A stretch of 64,000 bases of DNA from Microbacterium oleivorans. Lineage in GTDB: Bacteria; Actinomycetota; Actinomycetes; Actinomycetales; Microbacteriaceae. The stretch covers positions 124,001-188,000 of the forward strand of contig NZ_MAYO01000003.1 in the NCBI RefSeq assembly GCF_001691565.1, given 5' to 3'. Under the pieces are notes generated by a model. The model was not told the origin of the DNA. It worked only from the letters and a program-made list of their open reading frames with translations, and did no database searches. A program made the position numbers and the translations under genes. How positions within the stretch are numbered: the first letter of the stretch is position 1; the number at the start of each line of letters is the position of its first letter. This document shows positions 8,680 through 17,225 of this stretch, one piece after another.

Positions 8680-9818
8680 CACCGTGATCGTACCGCCGCG
8701 ACCGAGGCGGCGACGGCCTCGGCGAGGGGTGCCGGGTCGGTCGCCGCGCGGTGGCCGAAGCTGAACCGCACCGAGGTCTGCGCGACCGCGGGCGCGATGC
8801 CGAGCGCGAGGAGCACGTGAGACGGCTCATCGCTGCCTGCCGCACACGCGGATCCGCTCGAGGAGACGACGCCGCGCCGTTCGAGCTCCAGCAGGACGGC
8901 TTCTCCGCTGACACCCGAGAACGTGAAACTCGCCGTTCCCGGAAGCCGACGGGTCGCGTGTCCCGTGAGGCGCGCCTCGGGGATCAGTGCGAGCACCCCG
9001 GCGACGAACGCGTCGCGCAACGCTGAGACCCGCTCCGCCGCAACGCACCGCTCCGCCTCGGCCAGCTCGAGCGCGAGAGCGAGGCCGACGGCACCGGCGA
9101 CGTTCTCCGTGCCGCTGCGACGTCCCCGTTCCTGGCCGCCGCCGTGGAGGAGTGGTTCGAGGGGGATGCGGCCGCGGATCGCGAGGGCTCCGATCCCTTG
9201 AGGGGCGCCGACCTTATGGCCGGCGATCGACAGGGCGTCGGCGCCGGTCCCGGCCAGCGGCAGCCAGCCCGCGGCCTGAACGGCGTCGAAGTGGAGGTGA
9301 ACGCGCGCCGGTGTCGAGGCGGCGGCGAGGGCCGCGGCATCCTGCACCGTCCCGATCTCGTTGTTGGCGTACCCGAGCGAGACGAGCACGGTGTCCTGCC
9401 GGAGCGAGGCCGCGAGGTCGTCGGGGGAGACGAGACCGTCCCGGTCGACCGGAAGTCGCGTGACCGCCACCCCGTGGGCGCGCTCCAGGAACTCCGCCGA
9501 CGCGAGCACCGACTCGTGTTCGATCGCACTCGTGATGAGGTGTCCGGGGCGTCCGGTGCGCAGGAGCGCGGCGACGGCGACCCCCTTCAGTGCGAGGTTG
9601 TTCGCTTCGGTCGCGCCCGAGGTGAAGATCACGTCTCCCGGCCGCATCCCTACGACGGCGGCGACCCGGCGGCGCGCGTCGGCGAGGACGGCCGCGGCAT
9701 CCTCTCCGATCGTGTGGTGGCTCGACGGGTTGCCGTAGCGCTCGGCGAGGAAGGGGAGCATCGCCTCCCGCACCTCGGGACGCACGGGGCCCGTCGCCGC
9801 GTGGTCGAGGTAGAGCAC
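8679..9818 (-). CDS. cysteine desulfurase of the nad operon (NifS/IscS family)
   Basis: A 379-residue PLP enzyme that frees sulfur from cysteine for Fe-S clusters. The start motif VLYLDHAATGP, PLP lysine Lys202 (in AGHKVGAPQG) and catalytic Cys325 (in SGSACAAGS) are all present. The GTG start lies one base after the nadC stop. NadA needs a [4Fe-4S] cluster, and a NifS-like gene next to nad genes is a known arrangement in Gram-positive bacteria, so its likely job is NadA cluster assembly. A longer frame upstream overlaps nadC and is rejected. Confidence 0.9.
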   Translation of the reverse strand: MLYLDHAATGPVRPEVREAMLPFLAERYGNPSSHHTIGEDAAAVLADARRRVAAVVGMRPGDVIFTSGATEANNLALKGVAVAALLRTGRPGHLITSAIEHESVLASAEFLERAHGVAVTRLPVDRDGLVSPDDLAASLRQDTVLVSLGYANNEIGTVQDAAALAAASTPARVHLHFDAVQAAGWLPLAGTGADALSIAGHKVGAPQGIGALAIRGRIPLEPLLHGGGQERGRRSGTENVAGAVGLALALELAEAERCVAAERVSALRDAFVAGVLALIPEARLTGHATRRLPGTASFTFSGVSGEAVLLELERRGVVSSSGSACAAGSDEPSHVLLALGIAPAVAQTSVRFSFGHRAATDPAPLAEAVAASVAAVRSR

Positions 9819-9819
9819 C

Positions 9820-10677
9820 TCAGGCCTCGTCGATGCGGACGTCGAGTCCGAGGTCGAGCGCCCGCGCCGAGTGGGTGAGGGCCCCGACCGAGATGACGTC
9901 GACCCCGGTTTCGGCGATCGCGCGCACGGTGTCGAGGGAGACCCCGCCGGACGCTTCGACGGTGGCCCGTCCCGCCACCTGCGCGACACCCGTCCGGAGG
10001 TCGGCGAGCGTGAAGTTGTCGAGCATGATCGTGCCGATGCCCGCGGCGAGCACCGCCTCGATCTGATCGAGACGGTCGACCTCGACCTCGATGTGGGCGG
10101 TGTGGGGCAGTCGGCCCTTGGCGTCGATGAGCGCCTCGGTGACCGACAGCCCCGAGCGCGTCAGGACGGCGAGATGGTTGTCCTTGGCCATGACGGCATC
10201 GGACAGCGAATGGCGGTGGTTGGCACCGCCGCCGCTGCGGACGGCGTGGCGTTCGAACGCGCGCAGGCCCGGCGTCGTCTTGCGGGTGTCGGCGATCCGG
10301 ACACCGGTTCCCGCCACCTCATCCACGTACGCGGCGGTGACCGTTGCGATGCCCGACATGCGCTGGACGAAGTTCAGCCCGATCCGCTCCGCGGTCAGCA
10401 CGGCGCGGGCCGGCCCCGTCACGACGGCGAGGACGTCGCCCGGCGCGAATCGGCTCCCCTCCGCCACGCGCAGGTCCGTCTTGACGCTGTCGTCGGTGAG
10501 GGCGAACGCGGCCGCGAACACCGACCCGCCGCTGAACACGCCCGCTTCGCGCGCGATGAGGTCGGCCGTGGCGGTGGCGGATGCCGGGATCAGCGCGTCG
10601 CTCGTGATGTCGCCCCACGGGGCGTCCTCGAGGAGCGCTGCGCGCACGATGGATTCGATGGTGGCGGGTGAGAGCAT
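9820..10677 (-). CDS. nadC: nicotinate-nucleotide pyrophosphorylase (quinolinate phosphoribosyltransferase)
   Basis: A 285-residue enzyme that converts quinolinate and PRPP to nicotinate mononucleotide, the third de novo NAD step. Family motifs seen are EDAPWGDITSDAL near the N-terminus, ADTRKTTPGLR (PRPP/quinolinate site), HRHSLSDAVMAKDNHL and a C-terminal EASGGVSLDTVRAIAETGV barrel strand. ATG 10677 overlaps the nadB stop as TGATG; GTG 10680 is an alternative. It is the fourth gene of the coupled nrtR-nadA-nadB-nadC operon. Confidence 0.95.
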   Translation of the reverse strand: MLSPATIESIVRAALLEDAPWGDITSDALIPASATATADLIAREAGVFSGGSVFAAAFALTDDSVKTDLRVAEGSRFAPGDVLAVVTGPARAVLTAERIGLNFVQRMSGIATVTAAYVDEVAGTGVRIADTRKTTPGLRAFERHAVRSGGGANHRHSLSDAVMAKDNHLAVLTRSGLSVTEALIDAKGRLPHTAHIEVEVDRLDQIEAVLAAGIGTIMLDNFTLADLRTGVAQVAGRATVEASGGVSLDTVRAIAETGVDVISVGALTHSARALDLGLDVRIDEA

Positions 10678-12203
10678 CACGCGGCCCCCTCCAGGTCGGG
10701 GTGGATGAGAGCGGCAGCAGGGTCGTCGGCTCGCAGGTGCGAGCCCACCGAGCCGGTCCGCGCCAGCGCGGCGGCGACCATGAGCTCGGCGACGAGCAGG
10801 AGGTTCGCATCCTCGTGTTCGGCCAGGGTCACAGGCGGGACGCTCGAGGCGCGCCAGCCGGCGAGGACGCGGGCCGCACGGCGGAGACCCTCGCCGTCAC
10901 GCGTCACACCGGCATCCGCCCACATGAGATCCTGCAGCGCGCGGCGGCTGAAGCGCGGGTGCGGGATGCCGTCGGTCGCCGCCTGGACGACGGCGGGGGT
11001 GCCGGCGGGCACCGGCCACCCCGGGTCGTCCGTGGCTGCGGCGTCCCCGGCACGGGCGCCGAAGACGGCGCCTTCGAGGAGAGAGTTCGATGCCAGGCGA
11101 TTCGCCCCGTGGACGCCGGTCCGCGCGACCTCACCGACGGCGTACAGGCCCGGGACGTCGGTGCGGCCGTCGAGGTCGGTGACCACGCCGCCCATCAGGT
11201 AGTGCGCGGCCGGCGTGACGGGGATCAGCTCGCGGGCCCAGTCGAGCCCGCGGGAGCGGACGGCGGCGTCGATGGTCGGGAACCGGGCGGCGAGGAACCG
11301 TGACCGCTCGTCCGGGTCCGCGCTGTGCACCGCGGTCGCGTCGAGGAGGACGGGGCGCCCGCCCTGACGGGCCATCGCGGCGGTGATCGCGCGGGCGACG
11401 ACGTCGCGGGGTGCCAGCTCACCGTCGGGGTGGACGTCGAGGGTGAACCGGCGTCCGCTTTCGTCGCGGAGGACCGCGCCTTCACCGCGCACGGCTTCCG
11501 ATACGAGGAAGGCGTCGCCTGTGGCGAGCACCGTGGGGTGGAACTGCACGAACTCGAGGTCTCGGACGTCAGCACCCGCCCGGGCGGCGAGCGCGATGCC
11601 GTCCCCGGTCGCCACAGCCGGGTTGGTGGAGTGCGCGAACAGCCGACCCGCGCCGCCGGTCGCGAGGATCACGGCGTCCGCCTCGACGCGCTCGCCGCAG
11701 AGGATGTCCACACCGACGACACGTCCGCCCCGGAGGACCAGGTCCGTCACGAGAGCATGCTCGAGTATCCGGATGTCGCTCCGGCGGATCTGCTCGACGA
11801 GCGCGCGCTCGATCTCGGCACCGGTGGCATCGCCCCCGGCGTGCAGGATGCGGGGGAACGAGTGCGCACCCTCGAGTCCCGCACGGAGCGTCCCGTCGGC
11901 GTCCCGGTCGAACCGGACGCCGGCGGCGATGAGGTCTCGGATGCGATCGGGACCCTCCGTGACCAGGACGTCGACGGCTGCCGGGTCCGCCAGTCCCGCC
12001 CCGGCGACGAGGGTGTCGTGCGCGTGATCGGCCGTCCGATCGTCGGGGGAGAGCGCGCCCGCGATGCCGCCCTGCGCGTACCGCGTGTTCGCCTCGGCCA
12101 GCTCGCTCTTGGTGACGATCGTGACCGTCGAGCCACCGGCATCCGCGTGGAGGGCGGCGGTCAGCCCGGCGATGCCCGAGCCGACCACGACGATCGTGCT
12201 CAC
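10677..12203 (-). CDS. nadB: L-aspartate oxidase
   Basis: A 508-residue flavoenzyme that oxidises L-aspartate to iminoaspartate for NadA. The FAD-binding GSGIAGLTAAL motif is at residues 8-18, NTRYAQGGIAGAL follows, and the substrate/flavin region RDLEFVQFHPT and GANRLASNSLLEG are seen. The GTG start overlaps the nadA stop (GTGA). A longer upstream frame runs antisense-free through nadA codons in another frame and is not real. A long C-terminal helical region follows the flavin domain as is normal for the family. Confidence 0.95.
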   Translation of the reverse strand: MSTIVVVGSGIAGLTAALHADAGGSTVTIVTKSELAEANTRYAQGGIAGALSPDDRTADHAHDTLVAGAGLADPAAVDVLVTEGPDRIRDLIAAGVRFDRDADGTLRAGLEGAHSFPRILHAGGDATGAEIERALVEQIRRSDIRILEHALVTDLVLRGGRVVGVDILCGERVEADAVILATGGAGRLFAHSTNPAVATGDGIALAARAGADVRDLEFVQFHPTVLATGDAFLVSEAVRGEGAVLRDESGRRFTLDVHPDGELAPRDVVARAITAAMARQGGRPVLLDATAVHSADPDERSRFLAARFPTIDAAVRSRGLDWARELIPVTPAAHYLMGGVVTDLDGRTDVPGLYAVGEVARTGVHGANRLASNSLLEGAVFGARAGDAAATDDPGWPVPAGTPAVVQAATDGIPHPRFSRRALQDLMWADAGVTRDGEGLRRAARVLAGWRASSVPPVTLAEHEDANLLLVAELMVAAALARTGSVGSHLRADDPAAALIHPDLEGAA

Positions 12204-13528
12204 GGCTTCGCCGCCAGCATCCGCTCGAGGGCGATGCGTGCCGGCTGGGCGACATCCGCCGGCACGGTGATGCGGTTGCGCACCTCGCCCGCGACGAGTC
12301 CCTCGAGGATCCAGGCGAGGTAGCCCGGGTGGATCCGGTACATCGTCGAGCACGGGCACACGACCGGGTCGAGGCAGAAGATCTCGTGCTGGGGGAACTG
12401 CGCCGCCAGTCGCTGGACGAGGTTGATCTCGGTGCCGATGGCGAACGTCGTGGGCTCGGTGGCCGCGGCGATGGCCTTCCGGATGTAGTCGGTCGACCCC
12501 GCCTCGTCCGCCGCGTCGACGACGTCCATCGGGCATTCGGGGTGCACGATCACCCGGACGCCGGGGTGCTCCGCCCGCGCGGCGGCGATCTGGTCGACGG
12601 TGAACCGGCGGTGCACCGAGCAGAAGCCGTGCCAGAGGATGACGCGGGCGTCGGCGAGCTCCGCCTCGCTCGATCCGCCCAGGGGCTTTCGCGGATTCCA
12701 CACCGGCATCTGTTCGAGGGGGACGCCCATGGCCTTCGCCGTGTTGCGCCCGAGGTGCTGGTCGGGGAAGAAGAGCACACGACGTCCGCGGGCGAACGCC
12801 CACTCGAGGACGGTCCGCGCGTTCGACGAGGTGCAGACGATCCCGCCGTGGCGGCCCACGAAACCCTTGATCGCCGCGGACGAGTTCATGTAGGTCACGG
12901 GGATGACGGGGCGCTGCCCCTCGGCATCCGGAGCGTCCATGTCTCCGTAGACGTCGGCGAGCTGCTCCCAGCACTCCTCGACCTGGTCGATGTCGGCCAT
13001 GTCGGCCATGGAGCATCCGGCGGCGAGGTTGGGGAGGATGACGGCCTGTTCGGGGCGCGAGAGGAGGTCGGCTGTCTCGGCCATGAAGTGCACGCCGCAG
13101 AAGACGATGGCCTCGGCGTGGGGGTGCTCGAGGGCGGCGTTCGCGAGCTGGAAACTGTCCCCGACGTAGTCCGCGTGAGTGACGACCTCCTCCCGCTGGT
13201 AGAAGTGCCCGAGCACGACGACGCGCTCGCCGAGGGTCTGCTTCGCCGTGACGATGCGCGCGGCGAGCTCGGCCTCGTCCGCCTCGCGGTACTCGGCCGG
13301 CAGTTGTCCCTGCCGGGGCGCTCCCGTGGGGATGACGTCGCCCATCGACGAGCCGGGTCCGTATCCCGGGCGGGTGTCGAAGGTCCAGGGTCCCGCAGCG
13401 AGGTCCGTGTTGCACGTCTCGGCCGTGGTCTCACCGGCGACGATGGCCTGGATCTCGTGGTCGACGCTGGGGTCGATCGGGCGGGCGCTGATCGGTCGGG
13501 GCTGCAGGGTGACGGGGGTGGCGCTCAT
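12200..13528 (-). CDS. nadA: quinolinate synthase
   Basis: A 442-residue protein that condenses iminoaspartate with dihydroxyacetone phosphate to quinolinate, using a [4Fe-4S] cluster. Repeated NadA modules are visible: VLGHFYQREEVVTHADYVGD, IVFCGVHFMAET, LAAGCSMAD, IVHPECPMDVV and a C-terminal CSTMYRIHP. This is the long actinobacterial/Bacillus type with an about 80-residue N-terminal extension. AAGGA lies about 12 bases before ATG 13528. It begins 15 bases after nrtR ends and is probably controlled by the palindrome at 14211-14268. Confidence 0.95.
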   Translation of the reverse strand: MSATPVTLQPRPISARPIDPSVDHEIQAIVAGETTAETCNTDLAAGPWTFDTRPGYGPGSSMGDVIPTGAPRQGQLPAEYREADEAELAARIVTAKQTLGERVVVLGHFYQREEVVTHADYVGDSFQLANAALEHPHAEAIVFCGVHFMAETADLLSRPEQAVILPNLAAGCSMADMADIDQVEECWEQLADVYGDMDAPDAEGQRPVIPVTYMNSSAAIKGFVGRHGGIVCTSSNARTVLEWAFARGRRVLFFPDQHLGRNTAKAMGVPLEQMPVWNPRKPLGGSSEAELADARVILWHGFCSVHRRFTVDQIAAARAEHPGVRVIVHPECPMDVVDAADEAGSTDYIRKAIAAATEPTTFAIGTEINLVQRLAAQFPQHEIFCLDPVVCPCSTMYRIHPGYLAWILEGLVAGEVRNRITVPADVAQPARIALERMLAAKP

Positions 13529-13543
13529 GTCGGTTCGGGTCCT

Positions 13544-14221
13544 TCACTGCGGGAGCGGGCCGCGATCGGCCAGCTCGACGTCCTGGTTGTAGCGGTAGAG
13601 GCGGGCCGGCCGGTGGCTCCCGGTGCGGAAGTCGTCGGTGGGGATGAGGGTGCCGGAGCCGTCGACCTGCCGCCGGAAGTTCGCGGGGTCGAGGCGCCGA
13701 CCGAGGATCGCCTCGTAGACCTCGCGGAGCTCGGCGAGGGTGAAGCGGTCCGGCAGGAAGCCGTGGGCGATGCGGCTGTAGCCGACCTTGTTCCGCAGCC
13801 GCCACAGGGCGTAGTCGACGATGTGGTTGTGATCGAAGGCGAGCTCCGGCAGGGCCGTCGCATCGAACCAGGCGACGTTGTGCCGCTCGGTGGCCTCGGC
13901 GATGTCCTCGCGCACGAGCGCCCAGTACACGATCGAGACGACGCGACCGGGGGAGCGTCCCACCTCGCCGAACGCGTAGAGCTGCTCGAGGTAGCTCGGG
14001 GCGAGTCCCGTCGTCTCCGCAAGGGTGCGGGAAGCCGTCGCCTCGATGTGCTCGGCGGCGTCGACCCATCCGCCGGGAAGGGCCCACTGCCCTTCGTGAG
14101 GGTCGCGCGTGCGACGCACGAGGGGCAGCTCGATGCGCGCATCGTCGGCGTCGCGACGGAGGCGGAAGATGACCGTCGACACGGCGACGCCGATCGGAAG
14201 GGAAGCAGATGTTCTTGTCAT
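13544..14221 (-). CDS. nrtR: NrtR-like NUDIX regulator of NAD biosynthesis
   Basis: A 225-residue protein with an N-terminal NUDIX fold and a C-terminal winged-helix region (FTLAELREVYEAILG, then FRRQVDGSGTL), the layout of the NrtR repressor family, which senses ADP-ribose-type ligands. The Nudix box at residues 51-73 is degenerate: the usual REUXEE reads RTLAET, so two catalytic glutamates are missing, as expected for a regulator rather than a hydrolase. It heads the nad operon and its start codon lies within a 58-bp palindrome, consistent with autoregulation. Regulatory role is inferred from family and context. Confidence 0.85.
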   Translation of the reverse strand: MTRTSASLPIGVAVSTVIFRLRRDADDARIELPLVRRTRDPHEGQWALPGGWVDAAEHIEATASRTLAETTGLAPSYLEQLYAFGEVGRSPGRVVSIVYWALVREDIAEATERHNVAWFDATALPELAFDHNHIVDYALWRLRNKVGYSRIAHGFLPDRFTLAELREVYEAILGRRLDPANFRRQVDGSGTLIPTDDFRTGSHRPARLYRYNQDVELADRGPLPQ

Positions 14222-14268
14222 TGTGACCTTAAGCTCTGTAGCGATCTTAGGGTCGGGATGACAAGAAC
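14211..14268. promoter_or_regulatory. 58-bp imperfect palindrome, candidate NrtR operator
   Basis: Two arms are mirrored about 14239.5. The outer arms are GTTCTTGTCAT (14211-14221) and ATGACAAGAAC (14258-14268), an 11-bp perfect match. The inner core, 14225-14254, reads GACCnTAAGnTCnnTA and its complement. It contains the nrtR start codon and lies upstream of the whole nad operon. A long dyad at this position is what a dimeric repressor such as NrtR would bind. Confidence 0.6.
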
Positions 14269-14364
14269 CGCAACACGAACCAGTTTCACAGCGGCCGCGT
14301 CCTACGCTGATCCCCGAGGAACCGCCGGCTCTCCCGGGGCGGACTCGTCTAGGGAAGGCCTGCC

Positions 14365-15534
14365 GTGCTCGTCGTCGACATCATCGTGGTGCTCGTGCTC
14401 ATCGCGGCGCTGTTCGGCGGCCTTCTCCGCGGTCTCGTCGCGACGGCGGGAACTCTCATCGGGATCATCCTCGGTGCGGTGATCGCCGTCTGGCTGACGC
14501 CCGTCATCGCGCCCACCTTCGCCGGCTGGGAGTACCGGAGCCTGGTCCTCGCGATCATCGCGCTCGGCATCGTCGTCCTCCTCGCGTCCCTCGGCACGGC
14601 TGTCGGGAGGCGCCTGCGTCGCGGCGTGGACCGAGCCAGACTCGCCCCCCTCGACCGGATCCTCGGCGGGCTCGTGAACACGGTCGCAGCGGCCATCGTC
14701 CTCCTGCTCGCGAGCGGTGCCATCGTCGGCTCCGGGATGCCGGTGGTCGCCCCCGCGGTGGCCTCGTCCCGCGTGCTGGGAGCGATCGACGCGATCACCC
14801 CACCGCCGGTGGACTCGGCGCTCGCCGAGCTCCGCGGGTTCATCGTCGACGAGGGCATCCCGCGGGTGGGCGATCTGCTGGCACCCGAGGTCGAGCCGAC
14901 GGCGCCCCCCGTCTCGCTCGACGACCCGCAACTCGAGCGGGCCGCGGCATCCGTCGCCCGCATCAGCGGCAACGCGTACGCGTGCGGCGCCTCGCTGACC
15001 GGATCGGGTTTCGTCGTGGCGGAAGACCTGGTCGTCACCAATGCGCACGTCGTCGCGGGCGTCGACACCCCGCTCGTCGAGCTCCCGGGACGGGATGCCG
15101 AAGAGGGTCGAGTCGTCTACTTCGACCCGATCGACGACCTCGCCGTCATCAGCGTCTCGGGTCTCGACGCCCAGCCGCTCCCGATCGTCGGCGACGTCGC
15201 CCCCGGAACGCCGGTCGCCGTTCAGGGGTATCCTCTCGGCGGCCCGTTCACGAGCACCGCGGCGTACGTCCTCTCGGTGGGGAACGCGATCGTCTCGGAC
15301 ATCTACGAGGACAGCTCGCAGCCTCGCGAGATCTACGCGCTCGAGGCGGACGTCCGCCCGGGCAATTCCGGTGGTCCGCTCCTGACCGCGAAGGGTGAAG
15401 TGACCGGTCTGGTCTTCGCCCGGGGGCAGGACGACGCGTCGCGCGGATACGCGATGACGACGGAGGAACTCCGACCCGCGCTGGACGTCTCGCCCGACGC
15501 AGCGACCGTCTCCTCGGGGAAGTGCGCGCGCTGA
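14365..15534 (+). CDS. MarP-like membrane serine protease (CvpA + trypsin-like domain)
   Basis: A 389-residue protein. Residues 1-125 hold four hydrophobic segments of the CvpA/colicin V production type; the extracytoplasmic part from about 200 is a chymotrypsin-like protease with His228 (TNAHVV), Asp258 (DDLAV) and Ser335 (GNSGGP). This is the architecture of mycobacterial MarP (Rv3671c), a periplasmic protease for acid and oxidative stress. Two cysteines (in YACGAS near 210 and KCAR at the C-terminus) may form a disulfide. The GTG start follows GGAAGGCC. The gene ends about 70 bases before the glycine riboswitch. Confidence 0.88.
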   Translation: MLVVDIIVVLVLIAALFGGLLRGLVATAGTLIGIILGAVIAVWLTPVIAPTFAGWEYRSLVLAIIALGIVVLLASLGTAVGRRLRRGVDRARLAPLDRILGGLVNTVAAAIVLLLASGAIVGSGMPVVAPAVASSRVLGAIDAITPPPVDSALAELRGFIVDEGIPRVGDLLAPEVEPTAPPVSLDDPQLERAAASVARISGNAYACGASLTGSGFVVAEDLVVTNAHVVAGVDTPLVELPGRDAEEGRVVYFDPIDDLAVISVSGLDAQPLPIVGDVAPGTPVAVQGYPLGGPFTSTAAYVLSVGNAIVSDIYEDSSQPREIYALEADVRPGNSGGPLLTAKGEVTGLVFARGQDDASRGYAMTTEELRPALDVSPDAATVSSGKCAR

Positions 15535-15563
15535 CGCCGTATCGGCGCGGCGTGCCCCGGTGA

Positions 15564-15569
15564 TAGGCT
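15564..15569 (+). promoter_or_regulatory. -10 box upstream of the glycine riboswitch
   Basis: TAGGCT, the commonest -10 form in this window, lies about 35 bases before the first aptamer. No convincing -35 box is seen. Confidence 0.35.
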
Positions 15570-15603
15570 CGCGCTCACAATCGCACACCGGACCATCGCG
15601 TCT

Positions 15604-15776
15604 GCTCGGGAGAAGCCCTCGTGGCTGCCGAAGGAGCAATCCCTCCCCGGAATCTCTCAGGCCCCCGTACCGAGCCGACATGGTCACTCTGAAAAGCGGC
15701 ATCTCCGGATGCCCGCCGACGGGGCAAGCGGGCGACGCCCGTGAAATCTCTCAGGCCGATGACAGAGGGGGAGGAA
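15604..15776 (+). ncRNA. tandem glycine riboswitch
   Basis: Two aptamers lie in tandem. Aptamer 1 (about 15604-15675) shows CTCGGGAGA, GCCGAAGGAGCAA and GGAATCTCTCAGGC. Aptamer 2 (about 15684-15772) shows CACTCTGAAAAGCG, CGACGGGGCAAGC, AATCTCTCAGGC and GACAGAGGGGGAG. These match the conserved cores of the gcvT-type glycine riboswitch. It lies upstream of sdaA-gcvTHP, so glycine probably turns on glycine cleavage and serine deamination. A downstream hairpin, GGAACTC (15773-15779) with GAGTTCC (15804-15810), overlaps an AGGAG ribosome-binding site and may be the expression platform. Confidence 0.93.
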
Positions 15777-15811
15777 CTCACCCGCATCCCGCTGCGCCGT
15801 CAGGAGTTCCG

Positions 15812-15853
15812 TTGTTCCCACCGTCTCATCCACCCGCTCGATCATCGCGATGA
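15812..15853 (+). CDS. 13-codon leader ORF between the riboswitch and sdaA
   Basis: TTG at 15812 lies five bases after AGGAG (15802-15806). The frame reads 13 codons rich in Pro, Ser and Arg and ends with TGA at 15851-15853, overlapping the sdaA ATG as ATGA. sdaA has no ribosome-binding site of its own, so this mini-ORF could carry ribosomes to sdaA, with the riboswitch hairpin gating its AGGAG. Purely a sequence-based proposal. Confidence 0.4.
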   Translation: MFPPSHPPARSSR

Positions 15854-17214
15854 CTCCGAGCATCGGCGTCTTCGACCTGTTCACCGTCGGGATCGGGCCC
15901 TCGAGCTCTCACACGGTGGGGCCGATGCGGGCCGCCGCGGACTACGTGTCGCGAATCGACGCCCGACGCGCCGCCCGGGTGCAGGTCGACCTCTACGGGT
16001 CCCTCGCGGCCACGGGTCGCGGGCACGGCACGCTGACCGCGGTGCTCCTCGGGCTCGAGGGGCTCGAGCCCGAGCAGGTTCTTCCCGCGCAGGTCGAGGA
16101 GCGCACGGCGGCGATCGCGGACGAGCGCCGGGTCCGACTGGGCGGAACCGGTGATGTGCCCCTCTGCGAGGACGACATCGTGCTGCACCCGCTCACGATC
16201 CTCCCCGGTCACACGAACGGCCTGCGTCTCCAGGCGTGGGATGCCGATGATGCGCTGCTCGATGAGGCCGTCTACTACTCGACCGGCGGCGGGTTCATCG
16301 TCCGCGACGGAGAGCAGACTCCCTCCGCGACGGTGACCGCCGTGCCGTTCCCCTTCGAGACGGCGGCCGAGCTGCTCGCCCATTGCGACAGCGAATCCGT
16401 CTCGATGGCCGAGATCCAGCGCCGCAACGAGCTCGCCTCGCGCAGCGAGGACGAGATCGACAGCGGCATCCTGCATCTCGCCGACGTCATGAGCGAGAGT
16501 GTCCGCTCCGGAGCCTCACGCGAGGGGCTGCTGCCCGGCGGCCTTCGCGTTCCGCGACGCGCGCCCGCTTGGCGGGACCGACTGCGGGTCGACGACCCGA
16601 CGGGCGAGGACCCCGCCCTGTGGCAGGAGTGGGTGAATTTCGTCGCCCTCGCCGTCAACGAGGAGAACGCCTCGGGCGGGCGGATCGTCACAGCCCCCAC
16701 CAACGGCGCCGCTGGGATCATCCCCGCCGTCCTGCACTACGCGACCCATTACGTCGCCAAGAGTCGCCCGCGCGCCGAGGTCGTCGTGCCCTTCCTGCTG
16801 ACGGCCGCCGCGATCGGTGTGCTCTACAAGGCGCGCGCCTCGATCTCGGGCGCAGAGGTCGGTTGTCAGGGCGAGGTCGGCTCGGCGTCGTCGATGGCGG
16901 CGGCGGGACTCGCCGAGGTGCTCGGCGGAACGCCCCGGCAGGTCGAGAACGCCGCCGAGATCGCGATGGAGCACAACCTCGGTCTCACGTGCGATCCGAT
17001 CGGCGGCCTCGTGCAGATCCCGTGCATCGAGCGCAACGCGATCGCTGCGGCGAAGGCGATCAACGCCGCCAAGATGGCGCTCTGGGGCGACGGCACCCAC
17101 CGCGTCTCGCTCGACGAGGTCATCGTGACCATGCGCGAGACGGGGCGGGACATGAGCAGCAAGTACAAGGAGACGGCGCTCGGCGGCCTCGCGGTCAGCG
17201 TCGTGGAATGTTGA
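15850..17214 (+). CDS. sdaA: L-serine ammonia-lyase (iron-sulfur type)
   Basis: A 454-residue single-chain enzyme that turns L-serine into pyruvate and ammonia. The beta domain begins [20 protein letters not shown]; the catalytic alpha domain has Cys339 (GCQGEVG), Cys381 and Cys392 (CDPIGG..IPC). The protein ends in Cys454; the spacings 42, 11 and 62 equal those of the Legionella enzyme, where the C-terminal Cys is the fourth ligand (tail-in-mouth). No Shine-Dalgarno site precedes the ATG, which overlaps the end of a 13-codon leader ORF. It follows the glycine riboswitch and leads the gcv genes. Confidence 0.94.
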   Translation: MTPSIGVFDLFTVGIGPSSSHTVGPMRAAADYVSRIDARRAARVQVDLYGSLAATGRGHGTLTAVLLGLEGLEPEQVLPAQVEERTAAIADERRVRLGGTGDVPLCEDDIVLHPLTILPGHTNGLRLQAWDADDALLDEAVYYSTGGGFIVRDGEQTPSATVTAVPFPFETAAELLAHCDSESVSMAEIQRRNELASRSEDEIDSGILHLADVMSESVRSGASREGLLPGGLRVPRRAPAWRDRLRVDDPTGEDPALWQEWVNFVALAVNEENASGGRIVTAPTNGAAGIIPAVLHYATHYVAKSRPRAEVVVPFLLTAAAIGVLYKARASISGAEVGCQGEVGSASSMAAAGLAEVLGGTPRQVENAAEIAMEHNLGLTCDPIGGLVQIPCIERNAIAAAKAINAAKMALWGDGTHRVSLDEVIVTMRETGRDMSSKYKETALGGLAVSVVEC

Positions 17215-17225
17215 GCGGAGACGGC

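Noticed and set aside
8674..8700. TACGAT box before the glycosyltransferase start as an independent promoter
   Set aside because: It lies inside the cysteine desulfurase coding sequence and the TGATG overlap explains translation better.
14258..14482. Plus-strand frame starting in the palindrome
   Set aside because: It begins with the mirrored ATGACAAGAAC but overlaps the MarP-like gene in another frame and has no protein-like features; it is a by-product of the palindrome.
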